Source of the DNA: Streptomyces cadmiisoli
Lineage (GTDB): Bacteria; Actinomycetota; Actinomycetes; Streptomycetales; Streptomycetaceae
Direction of reading: 5' to 3'
Length of the DNA: 64,000 nucleotides
Assembly: GCF_003261055.1 (NCBI RefSeq)
Contig: NZ_CP030073.1
Coordinates: 8,866,001-8,930,000 of the forward strand
Part shown: one piece after another, positions 47,155-55,593 of the stretch
Position numbering within the stretch: position 1 is the stretch's first letter
Layout of the letters: the number at the start of each line of letters is the position of its first letter
Position numbers and translations under genes: made by a program
The notes under the pieces: generated by a model
The model's input: only the letters and a program-made list of their open reading frames with translations
Database searches by the model: none
What the model was told of the DNA's origin: nothing

Positions 47155-47500
47155 GACCCGGTGTGCCGCGTCCGGTGTGCGGCACGACGTCGGTGAAGCT
47201 GCACCGGTAGCACCGCCGTACGGTGGCAGGCGTGCCGGTCGATGGGCGCCCGGTTGTGGTCCGCTGCGCTTACGGCGGTTGGTCTGCCCGGATCTGACCT
47301 GCCGACGGCAGGCCTTCCGCGAGCAGATCGCCTGGCTGCTGGAGCGCTTCCGGCGGCGCATTGTGCGGCTGACGTGGCCGATATCCCCGGTGGCGCGGGA
47401 GTCGTGCGGCCGGCCGCGGTTGCATGCCTCGCCGACTTCCCGGCCGTGCTTGCGGAACGGGAGGGTCTCGATGCTGACCGCCCCGGCTGCTGCCTGACCC
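47155..47500 (+). pseudogene. ISL3-type transposase N-terminal relic
   Basis: Pieces in different plus frames line up with an ISL3 transposase: CGTTSVKLHR, then HRRTVAGVPVDGRPVVV, then RRLVCPDLTCRRQAFREQIA and WLLERFRRRIVRLT. The cysteine pairs belong to the family's zinc-binding region. Stops and frameshifts interrupt it and the catalytic core is missing. Confidence 0.6.
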
Positions 47501-47884
47501 AACATCCCGGTCACCTTCACCCTCCCCGACTGACCAGTGCCACTACCCCCGAATCGCGACTGGTGAGCGGTCCGTCCAACTGGGCCGGCCGATTCGCGCT
47601 GCATTGCACACTCTGGCGCTGCGCGCCGGGGCTGTGGCTGGCTTGGTGGTGTCGGCTGCGCGCACCGAGCTGTATCTCGGCCAGGAGAGCATGGTGCGCT
47701 GCGCTGGTCGGACGTGATGATGTCGTTGAGTTGCCCACCTGAGCCAGTGGGCGATTGTCACGTACGACGTTGCGGACTGCCTACGCACGCTCGCACGTAC
47801 GCGCGAGTGGCCTGGTGCGCACGGCCGTGAGCGTGAGCAGCGCGAGGCCCAGGCCGGGCATGAGCAAAGTCACCCGGACGTGAA
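47501..47884. other. Non-coding stretch before the sigK operon
   Basis: No recognisable gene. It probably includes eroded IS sequence; an imperfect palindrome of CGTACG-type repeats occurs near 47757-47802. Confidence 0.4.
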
Positions 47885-47913
47885 CCAATCCGGTCTCCGA
47901 GTTGCCTCGGATT
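47885..47913 (+). promoter_or_regulatory. Probable SigK autoregulated promoter
   Basis: CCAATCC (47885-47891), 16 bases, CGGATT (47908-47913), about 44 bases before GTG 47957. The identical boxes with identical spacing precede the oxidoreductase gene at 54828-54800. No other function is evident for the shared motif. Confidence 0.7.
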
Positions 47914-47956
47914 ACGCGGGGACATCCCGCTCGTCGCGCCTGTTGGAGTGAACACC

Positions 47957-48541
47957 GTGAAGGAAGCCGTGTACATCGGCAAGAATCCATCAGCCCAGCC
48001 CGATCTCCAGAAGCTGATCCATGAAGTGGCTCTGGGTGACCAGGACTCCTTCGCCGCGGTGTACGACGCCGTGGCAGGTTCCGTGCTCGGGGTGGTCCGG
48101 GCGGTATTGCGTGATCAGGCGCAGTCGGAGGAGGTCGCCCAGGAGGTCCTGGTGGAGGTGTGGCGCACGGCGCCCCGGTATCGGCCCGAGCGCGGGACGG
48201 TGATCAATTGGGTGCTGACCATGGCTCACCAGCGGGCCGTGGACCGGGTCCGGTCGGCGGAGGCTGCGGCGGCACGTGATCACAAGGCCGCTCTGCTGGA
48301 CCGCACGCCCGAGTACGACGAAGTGACCGAACAGGTGGAGAACCGGCTGGAGCGGGAGCAGGTGCGCCGATGTCTGCGCACCCTGACCGAGATCCAGCGC
48401 CAGGCGGTGACCCTGGCCTATTACCGGGGCCTGACCTACCGGCAGGTCGCCGAGGCGCTCGCGCTGCCGCTCGGTACGGCCAAGACCCGGCTGCGCGACG
48501 GTCTCATCCGGCTTCGTGACTGCCTGGGAGTGAGTGCATGA
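47957..48541 (+). CDS. sigK: ECF RNA polymerase sigma factor SigK
   Basis: A 194-residue ECF sigma factor. Sigma-2 includes QDSFAAVYDAVAGSVLGVVR and EEVAQEVLVEVWRTAPRY; sigma-4 ends in LTYRQVAEALALPLGTAKTR. Sequence and context (rskA directly downstream, fasciclin and molybdopterin oxidoreductase genes nearby) mark it as SigK. I chose GTG 47957, with GGAG eight bases upstream; GTG 47948 overlaps that site. Its stop overlaps the anti-sigma start (ATGA), giving translational coupling. In mycobacteria SigK drives secreted MPT70/MPT83-type proteins. Confidence 0.92.
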   Translation: MKEAVYIGKNPSAQPDLQKLIHEVALGDQDSFAAVYDAVAGSVLGVVRAVLRDQAQSEEVAQEVLVEVWRTAPRYRPERGTVINWVLTMAHQRAVDRVRSAEAAAARDHKAALLDRTPEYDEVTEQVENRLEREQVRRCLRTLTEIQRQAVTLAYYRGLTYRQVAEALALPLGTAKTRLRDGLIRLRDCLGVSA

Positions 48542-49296
48542 ACAGCATGACCGACCCGCACGGCCTGACCGGTGCCTATGCCCTGCACGCGCTACCGGAC
48601 GCCGAACGCGCCGCTTTCGCACGGCACATGGCCGACTGCGAACCCTGCCGCCAGGAAGCCGCGGAGTTTGCGGCCACCGCGGCCCGGCTGGGCCTCGCGG
48701 CCACGGTCACGCCCGGCAGCGCGCTCAGGGAGCGGGTGCTGCGGCGTGTCACCACTGTGCGGCAGGTGCCACCGGTCGGCCGTCCGGTGGAGTGGGCCCG
48801 GCGTGCCGGGGTGAGGAGGGCGGGGGCGTTGTCCCGATGGGCGCTGGCCGCGTGCGTTGCCGCGGCGTCGGCGTTGGGCGGCACCGCCGTCTGGCAGTAC
48901 GAACGGGCACAGGACGCCGCGGAACGCGCGGCACGGGCGGAGCAGCGGGCCGACGCGCTGACCGGGGTGCTGGCCGCGTCGGACGCCAAGTCGCGGACGG
49001 TGAGCCTGCCCGGCGGGGCGAGTGGGACCCTTGTGGTCTCCGACGGCCGGGACCGTGCCGTGTTCCTGGCGTCGGGGATGGCCGAGGCGCCGCGGGACAA
49101 GGTGTACCAGTTGTGGTTCTCCGACGGGGGGACGATGCGGTCGGCGGGCCTGATGGACCCCGGCCGCACCGAACAGGCCGTGTTGTTGCGAGGCCTCGTG
49201 GACGGTGCAGCGGGCGTGGGCATCACCGTAGAGCCGGCTGGCGGATCGGAACAGCCAACCTCTGAGCCGATCGCCCTGATGGAGATGCCGGCATGA
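48538..49296 (+). CDS. rskA: Anti-sigma-K factor RskA
   Basis: A 252-residue membrane anti-sigma factor. The N-terminal zinc-binding anti-sigma motif is complete (HMADCEPC, H-x3-C-x2-C, about residues 30-37), one membrane helix lies at about 101-120 (ALAACVAAASALGGTAVW) and the outer domain is of RskA type (VYQLWFSDGG). It holds SigK inactive at the membrane until regulated proteolysis. Translation is coupled to sigK by the overlapping start. The gene ends next to the C-terminal half of a broken DUF1295-type gene. Confidence 0.92.
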   Translation: MNSMTDPHGLTGAYALHALPDAERAAFARHMADCEPCRQEAAEFAATAARLGLAATVTPGSALRERVLRRVTTVRQVPPVGRPVEWARRAGVRRAGALSRWALAACVAAASALGGTAVWQYERAQDAAERAARAEQRADALTGVLAASDAKSRTVSLPGGASGTLVVSDGRDRAVFLASGMAEAPRDKVYQLWFSDGGTMRSAGLMDPGRTEQAVLLRGLVDGAAGVGITVEPAGGSEQPTSEPIALMEMPA

Positions 49297-49299
49297 GGC

Positions 49300-49532
49300 T
49301 GTGCGGTAACCGGGGGATGAAAGCTGCGGGTGCGCGCCGCATAGGCGCACCAGCCGGGACCGTCGGCCATGTGGCCTTCCGGTAGCCGTTTCCCGCTTCC
49401 GGCGATCAACAGGTAGGTCATCCCGACCGGCGAGAGGACGGACACAGGCAGCCGCCGCGGGACCGGCGTCGCAGGCGATCAGGAACAGGTCCCACCAGAC
49501 GAGGAAATCGCCGAGGTCGGGGCGGCGGGGTC
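49300..49532 (-). pseudogene. DUF1295-type membrane protein gene, C-terminal part
   Basis: The minus strand reads RRPDLGDFLVWWDLFLIACD and then, in another frame, VLSPVGMTYLLIAGSGKRLP, GHMADGPGWCAYAARTRSF. This is the characteristic end of DUF1295 (steroid-reductase-like) membrane proteins, with a frameshift between the two parts. The N-terminal part lies at 51188-51750, on the other side of an IS630-type element. The gene was already decayed or decayed afterwards. Confidence 0.75.
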
Positions 49533-49628
49533 TAGCGCTGCGACCGGAAAGGTTCACTGGGTTCGGGAGCGGATGAGCCTTTGGAGGGAGCGGACGGCCG
49601 GTGGGCCAGGCGTGAGAGTATCGCGGCC

Positions 49629-49946
49629 GTGACCATCAAGCTTCATGACTTCGACGGCGAGCACTCGCTGACCTTGGATGTTGGTGGCCTGGCTGCTGAT
49701 GCCGCAGTGGTCGATGCAGAACACGAGCCGAACGGATACTTCTGGGAAGGTCTCGTGCGGTTTGCCTGGCCGGACATCGCCGAGCGCCTCGACTTCGACA
49801 GCGAGGCTGGCATGTTCTGCGCGGTCGGGAGTCCGAGCGACCTCGTACTTCTCAAGACGGCCGTTGAATCAGTCATCACGAACCCCGAGGCAGTCCGCGA
49901 CATCATCACCCGGGCGGAGACTTCGGGCTTCGAGTTCGACGATTAG
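49629..49946 (+). CDS. Imm51-family immunity protein
   Basis: A 105-residue acidic protein with the Imm51 core HEPNGYFWEGLVRFAWPDIA and LDFDSEAGMFCAVGS. Imm51 proteins are predicted antidotes to nuclease or similar toxins of polymorphic toxin systems. I chose GTG 49629 because the family-like part begins there; the frame is open to TTG 49581. No toxin gene lies nearby. The gene sits inside the inverted repeats of an IS630-type element, tail to tail with the transposase, so it seems to travel as cargo or to have been trapped there. Confidence 0.78.
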   Translation: MTIKLHDFDGEHSLTLDVGGLAADAAVVDAEHEPNGYFWEGLVRFAWPDIAERLDFDSEAGMFCAVGSPSDLVLLKTAVESVITNPEAVRDIITRAETSGFEFDD

Positions 49947-49976
49947 AGATCCAACCCGATAGCAACACCAGGTGGG

Positions 49977-51158
49977 TCAGGATGCTGTGCAGAGTGCGCG
50001 TCCGCCCCAGCGGATGCCCTTCTCGCTGCGGATCCGGGCACGCTCCTTGCGCTGGGCGGCCAGCACGTCGGGGTGGCGGGCGTTCTTGTTGCGCCAGCGC
50101 AGGTAGGCGTGCAAAGCCCGGGTCTGGGTGGGGTGGCTGCGGTGGTTGAAGTTGGCGACGGTGAACTGCCGCAGTGGTCCAAAGTGGGCTTCGATCGGGT
50201 TGGCCCAGGATGCGTAGGTGGGCGTGAAGCACAGCTCGACCCGGTTTCTCCTGGCCCAGCGCCGGATCGTCTCGCCCTTGTGAGCGGACAGGTTGTCCAA
50301 GATGACGTAGATCGGCGCGCCGTCCGGGCGGGCCGCGCGGATCGACCTCAGCGCGGCCAGGGCGTTCGCGGCGCCCTTCTTGCGGCGGTTGACGCCCCAC
50401 AGCGTGTCGTCGCCTATCGAGTAGCAGCCGTGGAAGTAGCGGACGCCGTGGGTGCGGTGGTAGGTCGCGGGGTGCCGCTCGGGGTGGCCGGCAGGGGCCC
50501 AGCCGGAACCGCCGGTGGGGCGGATGCCGAGCGGGCCGAACTCGTCGAACGCGAACACCCGGTCCGGGAACCGCTCCAGAACGTGCTCGATCCGGTCGAG
50601 CTTGGTGTCACGCTCGGGGTCGGGTGATTCCTTCCAGGTCTTGGTGCGCTGGAAGGTGATGCCACGACGGCCGAGCAAGCAACGTAACGCCTCGCGGCCG
50701 ATCCTGATCACGCGACCGTGCACGCGTCGCAAGTGGGCGGCAAGTTTGCGGACGGACCAGCTGGTGAAGGGTTGGCCGGGCCTGGTCGGGCGGGTGGTGG
50801 CCGTCGCGACGACGAAGTCCTCGTCGTCAGGACTGAGCAGGCGGGGACGGCCTCCCGCCCACTGAGGGTCCAGGCAGACCAGGCCGATCTCGTTGAACCG
50901 GTGGATCACGTCACGGACGGTGTCCTCGTCTGCCTGCACCAGTTGTGCAATCACCGGGACCCGGTTCCCGCCAGCCGAGGCCAGCAGCATCATCGCGCGC
51001 CGGTAGCGCACCGAACTGGTGCTGCCCCGGCGCACGCTCTGCTGCAGCTTCTGCCCCTCTTGGTCGGTCAACCTGCGCACACGGACAGGCCCAGCCACCA
51101 CACCCCCAGCGATCGGACGAACGGACGTCACCGGACATCCAACCGCCGCGACCACCAA
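49977..51158 (-). CDS. IS630-family transposase
   Basis: A 393-residue DDE transposase. The N-terminal helix-turn-helix region (RVPVIAQLVQADEDTVRDVI) is followed by a catalytic core with FAFDEFGPLG, YVILDNLSAHKG and TYASWANPIEAHFGPL, giving D, D and E. The GTG 51158 start is close to the right terminal repeat; a later GTG before RVRRLTDQEG would also work and may be more usual. The gene looks complete, so the element may be mobile. Confidence 0.95.
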   Translation of the reverse strand: MVVAAVGCPVTSVRPIAGGVVAGPVRVRRLTDQEGQKLQQSVRRGSTSSVRYRRAMMLLASAGGNRVPVIAQLVQADEDTVRDVIHRFNEIGLVCLDPQWAGGRPRLLSPDDEDFVVATATTRPTRPGQPFTSWSVRKLAAHLRRVHGRVIRIGREALRCLLGRRGITFQRTKTWKESPDPERDTKLDRIEHVLERFPDRVFAFDEFGPLGIRPTGGSGWAPAGHPERHPATYHRTHGVRYFHGCYSIGDDTLWGVNRRKKGAANALAALRSIRAARPDGAPIYVILDNLSAHKGETIRRWARRNRVELCFTPTYASWANPIEAHFGPLRQFTVANFNHRSHPTQTRALHAYLRWRNKNARHPDVLAAQRKERARIRSEKGIRWGGRALCTAS

Positions 51159-51187
51159 CCCGGCGAACCTTCCCGGTCAGAGCACTA

Positions 51188-51750
51188 GCTCCGCAGGCTG
51201 CAGTCCATGATGCGGCCCCGCATCGGCCAAGTGCGCCTTGAACGCCGCCAGTTGGGCGTTCCCTGACGGCCTCGGAGCACAGCCCCGCGGCCCACGGGAC
51301 GGTCTCGGTCCAGTCAGGACCATGAGGGGGCCCGGTCCGTACGCCGCGGCCTGGACGGGCAGGGACACCAGCCACACAAGGGCGCCCTGGAACAGGCCGA
51401 TCATGCGCAGAGCGTAGAGATTCCGGCTGCCGGGAGCCTTGACCAGTACGGCTTCGTGGCGGGGGTGCTCGCCGTGGCCGTGGCCGTGGCCTCGCCCGGC
51501 GATGTGCGCGGCGAGACACAGTCCCCGCACGACCGACAGCGTGGTCACCAGGATCCGGCGCGCCGCGTCCCCGTGGCCGACCGCGGCGGTTGATTCCGAG
51601 ACGGCGGCGAAGCCGAGTTCCCATGCGACGTCAACCACCCGGTGCAGGCCCTTGCGCACCGCCACTGCGAAGGTGACCGGCATGACGGCGAGCGCGAGCG
51701 CGGGCGCCGCGGCCAGCCCGAGCCTGAAGGCACCCCGCACACCGGGGAAC
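51188..51750 (-). pseudogene. DUF1295-type membrane protein gene, N-terminal part
   Basis: Reads MPVTFAVAVRKGLHRVVDVA and WELGFAAVSES. Further on come EAVLVKAPGSRNLYALRMIG, LVSLPVQAAAYGPGP and QLAAFKAHLADAG, the N-terminal two thirds of a DUF1295 protein. A frameshift precedes the expected RIMD motif, and the coding sequence then meets the IS630-type element at 51187. The remainder is at 49300-49532. Confidence 0.8.
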
Positions 51751-51818
51751 CGGCGGGACGTTTGGCTGGGTAGGTGTACTACCGCGGACGTGGCTGAATC
51801 GGCGATCAAGCCGATCCC

Positions 51819-52225
51819 GTGCGTGACACCCGGCGGGCGTTGGACCGGCTGCGGGAACTTGTCGAGGACGTACCCGCTGTCCTGCTGAGTCACTCGATAG
51901 GCGGGCGCGCCGCCCTCAGAGCGGCGGGCGCCGATCGGGTGCGAGGTGTCGTCACCCTGGCGCTGTCGTGTCCGAGGGCGCGTTTCTCGGACAACTCAGG
52001 TACAAGGACATACCGGTGCCGCACGGCGGTCGTGACCGCGTCACCGTTCCCGGTGCCTTCGCGGTCTGCCCGGCATGCGCGGGCGGCGGGCGCGCATGCC
52101 GGAATGCTGCTGATCGAGGACGGCGGCCCCGCGATGCTCCGCCGTCGCAGCGACGGGTATCGCACCGCGGCTTCAGCCGTGGCCCACCTGGTGGCGCCGG
52201 ACACCGCACGCTTCGACCTGTTCGC
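51819..52225 (+). pseudogene. Frameshifted alpha/beta hydrolase fragment
   Basis: A plus-strand frame begins RRALDRLRELVEDVPAVLLS followed by HSIGGRAALRAAGADRVRG, the nucleophile-elbow region of a small dienelactone-hydrolase-like protein. It shifts frame near 51970 (IPVPHGGRDRVTVPGAF, an acid-loop region) and shifts back near 52085 (AGMLLIEDGGPAMLRRRSDG, a histidine-loop region). The N-terminus is missing. Confidence 0.6.
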
Positions 52226-52342
52226 CGAAGCCACCGGCACCGGAGAGCCGGCCGTGAGGCCGCCCCTGCCCCTACGGGCATGAACGTCCGGCCCCGGCCT
52301 CCCGGGCCGACCGCCTCGCGACCTGTCCGTGCCACAGCGCCC

Positions 52343-52380
52343 GGGACGGCGGTGGGGCGTGACTGCCCGACCGCCGTCCC
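52343..52380. terminator. Strong terminator downstream of fasciclin gene
   Basis: Perfect 11-bp stem GGGACGGCGGT / ACCGCCGTCCC, with further GGGC/GCCC pairing inside the loop, 19 bases past the fasciclin stop on the minus strand. Confidence 0.8.
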
Positions 52381-52398
52381 CGACTTGCCTACCTTGCG

Positions 52399-53058
52399 TC
52401 AGTTCTTGGGCATCAGGACATTGTCGATGATGTAGACGGTGGCGTTCGCCGTCTTGACGTTGCCGCAGACGACCTTGGCGGTGTCGTTGACCGTGTAGGA
52501 CTCGCCGGTACCGGTCGTGGTCAGCTCGGACTTCTCCAGCGTCTCGAACGATCCGCTCTTCAGGTCCTCGGGCGTCAGCTTCTGGCCCACGACGTGGTAG
52601 GTAAGGATCTTCGTCAGCTGTGTCTTGTCGTTCAGGACCTTGTCCAGATCGGCCTGCGGGATCTTGGCGAACGCGTCATTGGTGGGCGCGAACACCGTGA
52701 TGTTCTCGGCGTTGTTCAGCGTGTCGACCAGGCCGGCCTTCTTGACGGCACTGACCAGTGTTGACAGCGCGGGGTTGTTGGACGCGGCCGTGGCGACCGG
52801 GTCCACGGCCATGCCGTCGAAGGAGCCGGCGCCCTCCTGTGGCACCGAGGAACAGGCGGGGCCGAACGGCTCGTCCGTGGTTGCCATGCCGTCGGGCGCC
52901 TCATCCGTCTTCTCGTCGCCGCCCGCGGGGGCGGACGAGGCGGCCTGGGCGGAGTCCGAGGGCTTGCTGTCGGCGTCGCCGGAGCAGGCGGCGAGGGCCA
53001 ACGGCAAGACGGCTGCAGCGGTGGCAGCGACGGCGGCGCGGCGGATGCGAGTATTCAT
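52399..53058 (-). CDS. Fasciclin-domain lipoprotein (MPT83/MPT70-like)
   Basis: A 219-residue exported lipoprotein. The signal peptide ends in a good lipobox (LALAAC, Cys near residue 25), then a Ser/Ala/Asp-rich linker, then one FAS1 domain (about 85-217) with NNPALSTLVSAVKKAGLVDT, NITVFAPTNDAF, ILTYHVVG and the closing VYIIDNVLMP. Mycobacterial MPT83/MPT70 have the same build and belong to the SigK regulon. It follows the oxidoreductase gene by 106 bases on the same strand with no promoter-like SigK boxes of its own, so it is probably the second gene of that operon. Confidence 0.92.
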   Translation of the reverse strand: MNTRIRRAAVAATAAAVLPLALAACSGDADSKPSDSAQAASSAPAGGDEKTDEAPDGMATTDEPFGPACSSVPQEGAGSFDGMAVDPVATAASNNPALSTLVSAVKKAGLVDTLNNAENITVFAPTNDAFAKIPQADLDKVLNDKTQLTKILTYHVVGQKLTPEDLKSGSFETLEKSELTTTGTGESYTVNDTAKVVCGNVKTANATVYIIDNVLMPKN

Positions 53059-53164
53059 GGGATCTCCTGTGAAACGGGCAGCGCGAAGGCTGCGTTGATA
53101 GGAATGAGGGGGAGTGCTGTTCTGTGGGGGTGTGGCATGCGCTTACGGCACGGCAGCCGGCCCG

Positions 53165-54793
53165 CTATTCGACGGTCACCACCACGGTGTGCCTACCGCT
53201 GGCACCGTCCGGGACGGTTTTGGCCCGGTCGGCGGTCTGTATCTGGCCGGTGCCGTCGGTGGCGCGGACAGTGAGGGTGTGGCCGCCTTTGGTCGCCTGC
53301 CAGGGCAATGACCATTGGCGCCAGGTGTCACGCGAGTCCTCGGCCGCGAGCGTGGCTTGCTGCCAGGGCCCGTCGTCGATGCGTACCTCGACCTTCTCGA
53401 TGCCACGGTGCTGTGCCCAGGCGACGCCGGCCACCATCACTGTGCCGGACTCCGGCCGGGCGAACGGTTTCGGGGTGTCGATCCGGGACTGTGTCTTGAT
53501 CGGCGCCTCACGGGCCCAGTTGCGCTCGACCCAGTAGGGGTCGTAGTTGTCGAACGTGGTCAGCTCGATGTCATCGATCCACTTGCAGGCGGAGACGTAG
53601 CCGTACAGCCCCGGCACGACCATGCGGACGGGGAACCCGTGGTCGAACGGCAGAGGTTCACCGTTCATGCCGACGGCGAGCAGCGCGTCGCGGCCGTCCA
53701 TGACGTCCTCGACAGGGGAGCCGAGAGTCATGCCGTCGACTGACCTTGCGACCAATTGGTCGGCGGGCCCGCCACGCGAAGGCGGCTCGACGCCGCACTC
53801 TGCGAGCAGGTCCGCCAGCCGGACACCGATCCAACGGGCGTTCCCGACATACGGGCCACCCACCTCGTTGGAGACGCAGGTCAGGGTGATGTCACGCTCG
53901 ATCAGTTCCCGCCGCAGCAGGTCGTCGAAGGTCAGGGTCTTCTCACGGGTGACCCCCTTCCCGTGGATGCGCAGACGCCAGGTCGCGGTGTCCAGCCGGG
54001 GTACCACCAACGCGGTGTCCACCCGGTAGAACCGCTCGTTCGGCGTGAAGAACGGGCTGAGGCCGTCCACCCTGAACTGAGCACCCCGCGGTACAGCGGG
54101 CGCGGGTGAGGCGGGTGGCGGCAGAACGAGGTCCTGGCGTGAGTCGATCGCTGCACGACCGCTGGAGGCCTTGAGCTTGCGCCCCAGCATGCCGACACCC
54201 AGCGAGGCGGCCGCGGCCGCCGTCGCGGCGAGCACGAATCCGCGCCGGTCCCAAGCCACGTCCACAGCCGGCTCGTTCGGAGCCGGTCGCACGGCCGGCT
54301 CGTCCGATACCGATCCGGCACCGGTACGGGTCACCAGTCGACCCGTGAGCGTGTGCAGGAGCACGGCGCCGCCGAGCGCCCCGATCAGGGAAGGCAGGGC
54401 GTCGACGAGGCCGGTGGAGTCCGGGCGGCCAGTCGCCGTCAGCGCTCCCAAGGCACCGAAGATCAGTACTCCGCCCGAACCGGTCCGTCGGTGGTGGACT
54501 GCGAGGAGGCCGAGGGCGATGGCCAGGCCCGTGAGTACGGCGAAGATGCCGATCTGCAGGACCAGTTTGTCGTCGGTGCCGAAGCTGCGGATCGCCCAGT
54601 CCTTCACAGCAGCCGGCGTCCGGTCGATGGCGGCGCCTCCTACTGCGACGACCGGGCCGGCCTGCGGACGTACCGCCGCCGCTGTCAGTTCGGCGAGGGC
54701 GAGCGCTGCGAAACCGGCCAGGAGGCCACTGAGCGCACCCAGCTCCGGCCGCCGTTGCCGTAGATCACTGGGCTTCTTCGCTTCGTTGCTCAC
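53165..54793 (-). CDS. Membrane-anchored molybdopterin-dependent oxidoreductase
   Basis: A 542-residue protein. The first 165 residues hold about four hydrophobic helices; another follows a DRRGFVL segment near 185-205. A sulfite-oxidase-type molybdopterin domain follows (about 250-425), with the metal-ligand Cys in TLTCVSNEVGG and VPGLYGYVSACKWI, and a C-terminal Ig-like Mo-co dimerisation domain (about 430-542). It probably oxidises or reduces small sulfur or methionine compounds outside the membrane; substrate unknown. GTG 54793 begins only six bases after the -10 box of a SigK-like promoter, so the transcript is probably leaderless. Confidence 0.92.
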   Translation of the reverse strand: MSNEAKKPSDLRQRRPELGALSGLLAGFAALALAELTAAAVRPQAGPVVAVGGAAIDRTPAAVKDWAIRSFGTDDKLVLQIGIFAVLTGLAIALGLLAVHHRRTGSGGVLIFGALGALTATGRPDSTGLVDALPSLIGALGGAVLLHTLTGRLVTRTGAGSVSDEPAVRPAPNEPAVDVAWDRRGFVLAATAAAAASLGVGMLGRKLKASSGRAAIDSRQDLVLPPPASPAPAVPRGAQFRVDGLSPFFTPNERFYRVDTALVVPRLDTATWRLRIHGKGVTREKTLTFDDLLRRELIERDITLTCVSNEVGGPYVGNARWIGVRLADLLAECGVEPPSRGGPADQLVARSVDGMTLGSPVEDVMDGRDALLAVGMNGEPLPFDHGFPVRMVVPGLYGYVSACKWIDDIELTTFDNYDPYWVERNWAREAPIKTQSRIDTPKPFARPESGTVMVAGVAWAQHRGIEKVEVRIDDGPWQQATLAAEDSRDTWRQWSLPWQATKGGHTLTVRATDGTGQIQTADRAKTVPDGASGRHTVVVTVE

Positions 54794-54799
54794 GTGGGG

Positions 54800-54828
54800 A
54801 ATCCGGGCCAGAGCGGCCGGCGGATTGG
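54800..54828 (-). promoter_or_regulatory. Probable SigK-dependent promoter of oxidoreductase-fasciclin operon
   Basis: Minus strand: CCAATCC (54828-54822), 16 bases, CGGATT (54805-54800). Boxes and spacing are identical to those before sigK at 47885-47913. Confidence 0.7.
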
Positions 54829-54829
54829 T

Positions 54830-55593
54830 CCGGATGCCTCATAGATCTACTTTCTCTCCCGACCAATCCGGGCACCCGTCGGCTACGGATAGGATCAGTC
54901 CCGGTGGGCCGTCGGCCTTGCGGCTCGGGCGTGACCAACAGCGCCTCGCGCGGGTGGTGCGACGCGGGAGTGACGGAATGCGCGTGGCGCTGAGCCTGGT
55001 GACCGGGTCCCGGCGGAGGTCGCGGTCCTGCTCGGTCTTCGTCGGCATGTTGAGCGGGACGATGACCACCCCTGCCGCGTGCAGCAGGCCGAAACGGGTG
55101 GTTACGGTCGCCGACGGGCCGGTGCAGGCCCGGGCCAGCGAGGGGGCGACGGAGGCGGAAAACTGGTGGGCGTCGTCCGGCGCGGCTGCCCGGCCTCGCT
55201 GCCTGTCGTGGTCGAATTGGACCGCCCAGCCACTGTTCGGCCCGGGGGCTCAAGGTCGGACATGTAGCCTCTTACTGGATGTGTCGGGCAGTGCGCTGGC
55301 AGGGAGGCCGGAGCGGTGACCACGACAGGACAGCGAGCGTAGATCCACCCGAACTGAGATCAAGGGATTTCGAGCCTGCTGGAACGACGAGTGCGAAGGG
55401 CTGCATCTCGAGTCGTGCGGAATCTGGAAATACTTCTGGTGACAGCCGGATGCGGCCAGTGTGGGTGAGTCGTTCTCGGTCCGGTGGGGGCGGCTCAAGT
55501 TGTTCGGATGGGGTCGCCGAACGCCATGGCAGGTGTACGCGGGTGCGGGCCGGTCTTGCCTGGGCTGAGGGCCTTGTCTCACCGTGAGTCGGC
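54830..55593. other. Intergenic stretch with an unassigned open frame
   Basis: The minus strand is open without any early start from a TGA near 55250 to 54839, about 134 codons. Parts read like real protein (SVAPSLARACTGPSATVTTR, then FGLLHAAGVVIVPLNMP). I do not recognise it; the lack of a start suggests a truncated relic. The rest to 55593 shows nothing convincing. Confidence 0.35.

Larger units (their letters stand above)
49535..51185. mobile_element. IS630-type element with an Imm51-family gene as cargo
   Basis: The two ends are imperfect inverted repeats: left GCGCTGCGACCGGAAAGGTT, right (read inward) GTGCTCTGACCGGGAAGGTT, about 23 of 29 positions matching by eye. Each end abuts TA (49533-49534 and 51186-51187), the target duplicated by IS630/mariner elements. 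The 1,651-bp unit holds a full transposase gene and, between it and the left end, a plus-strand immunity-protein gene. It splits a DUF1295-type gene whose two parts lie directly outside. Confidence 0.85.
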
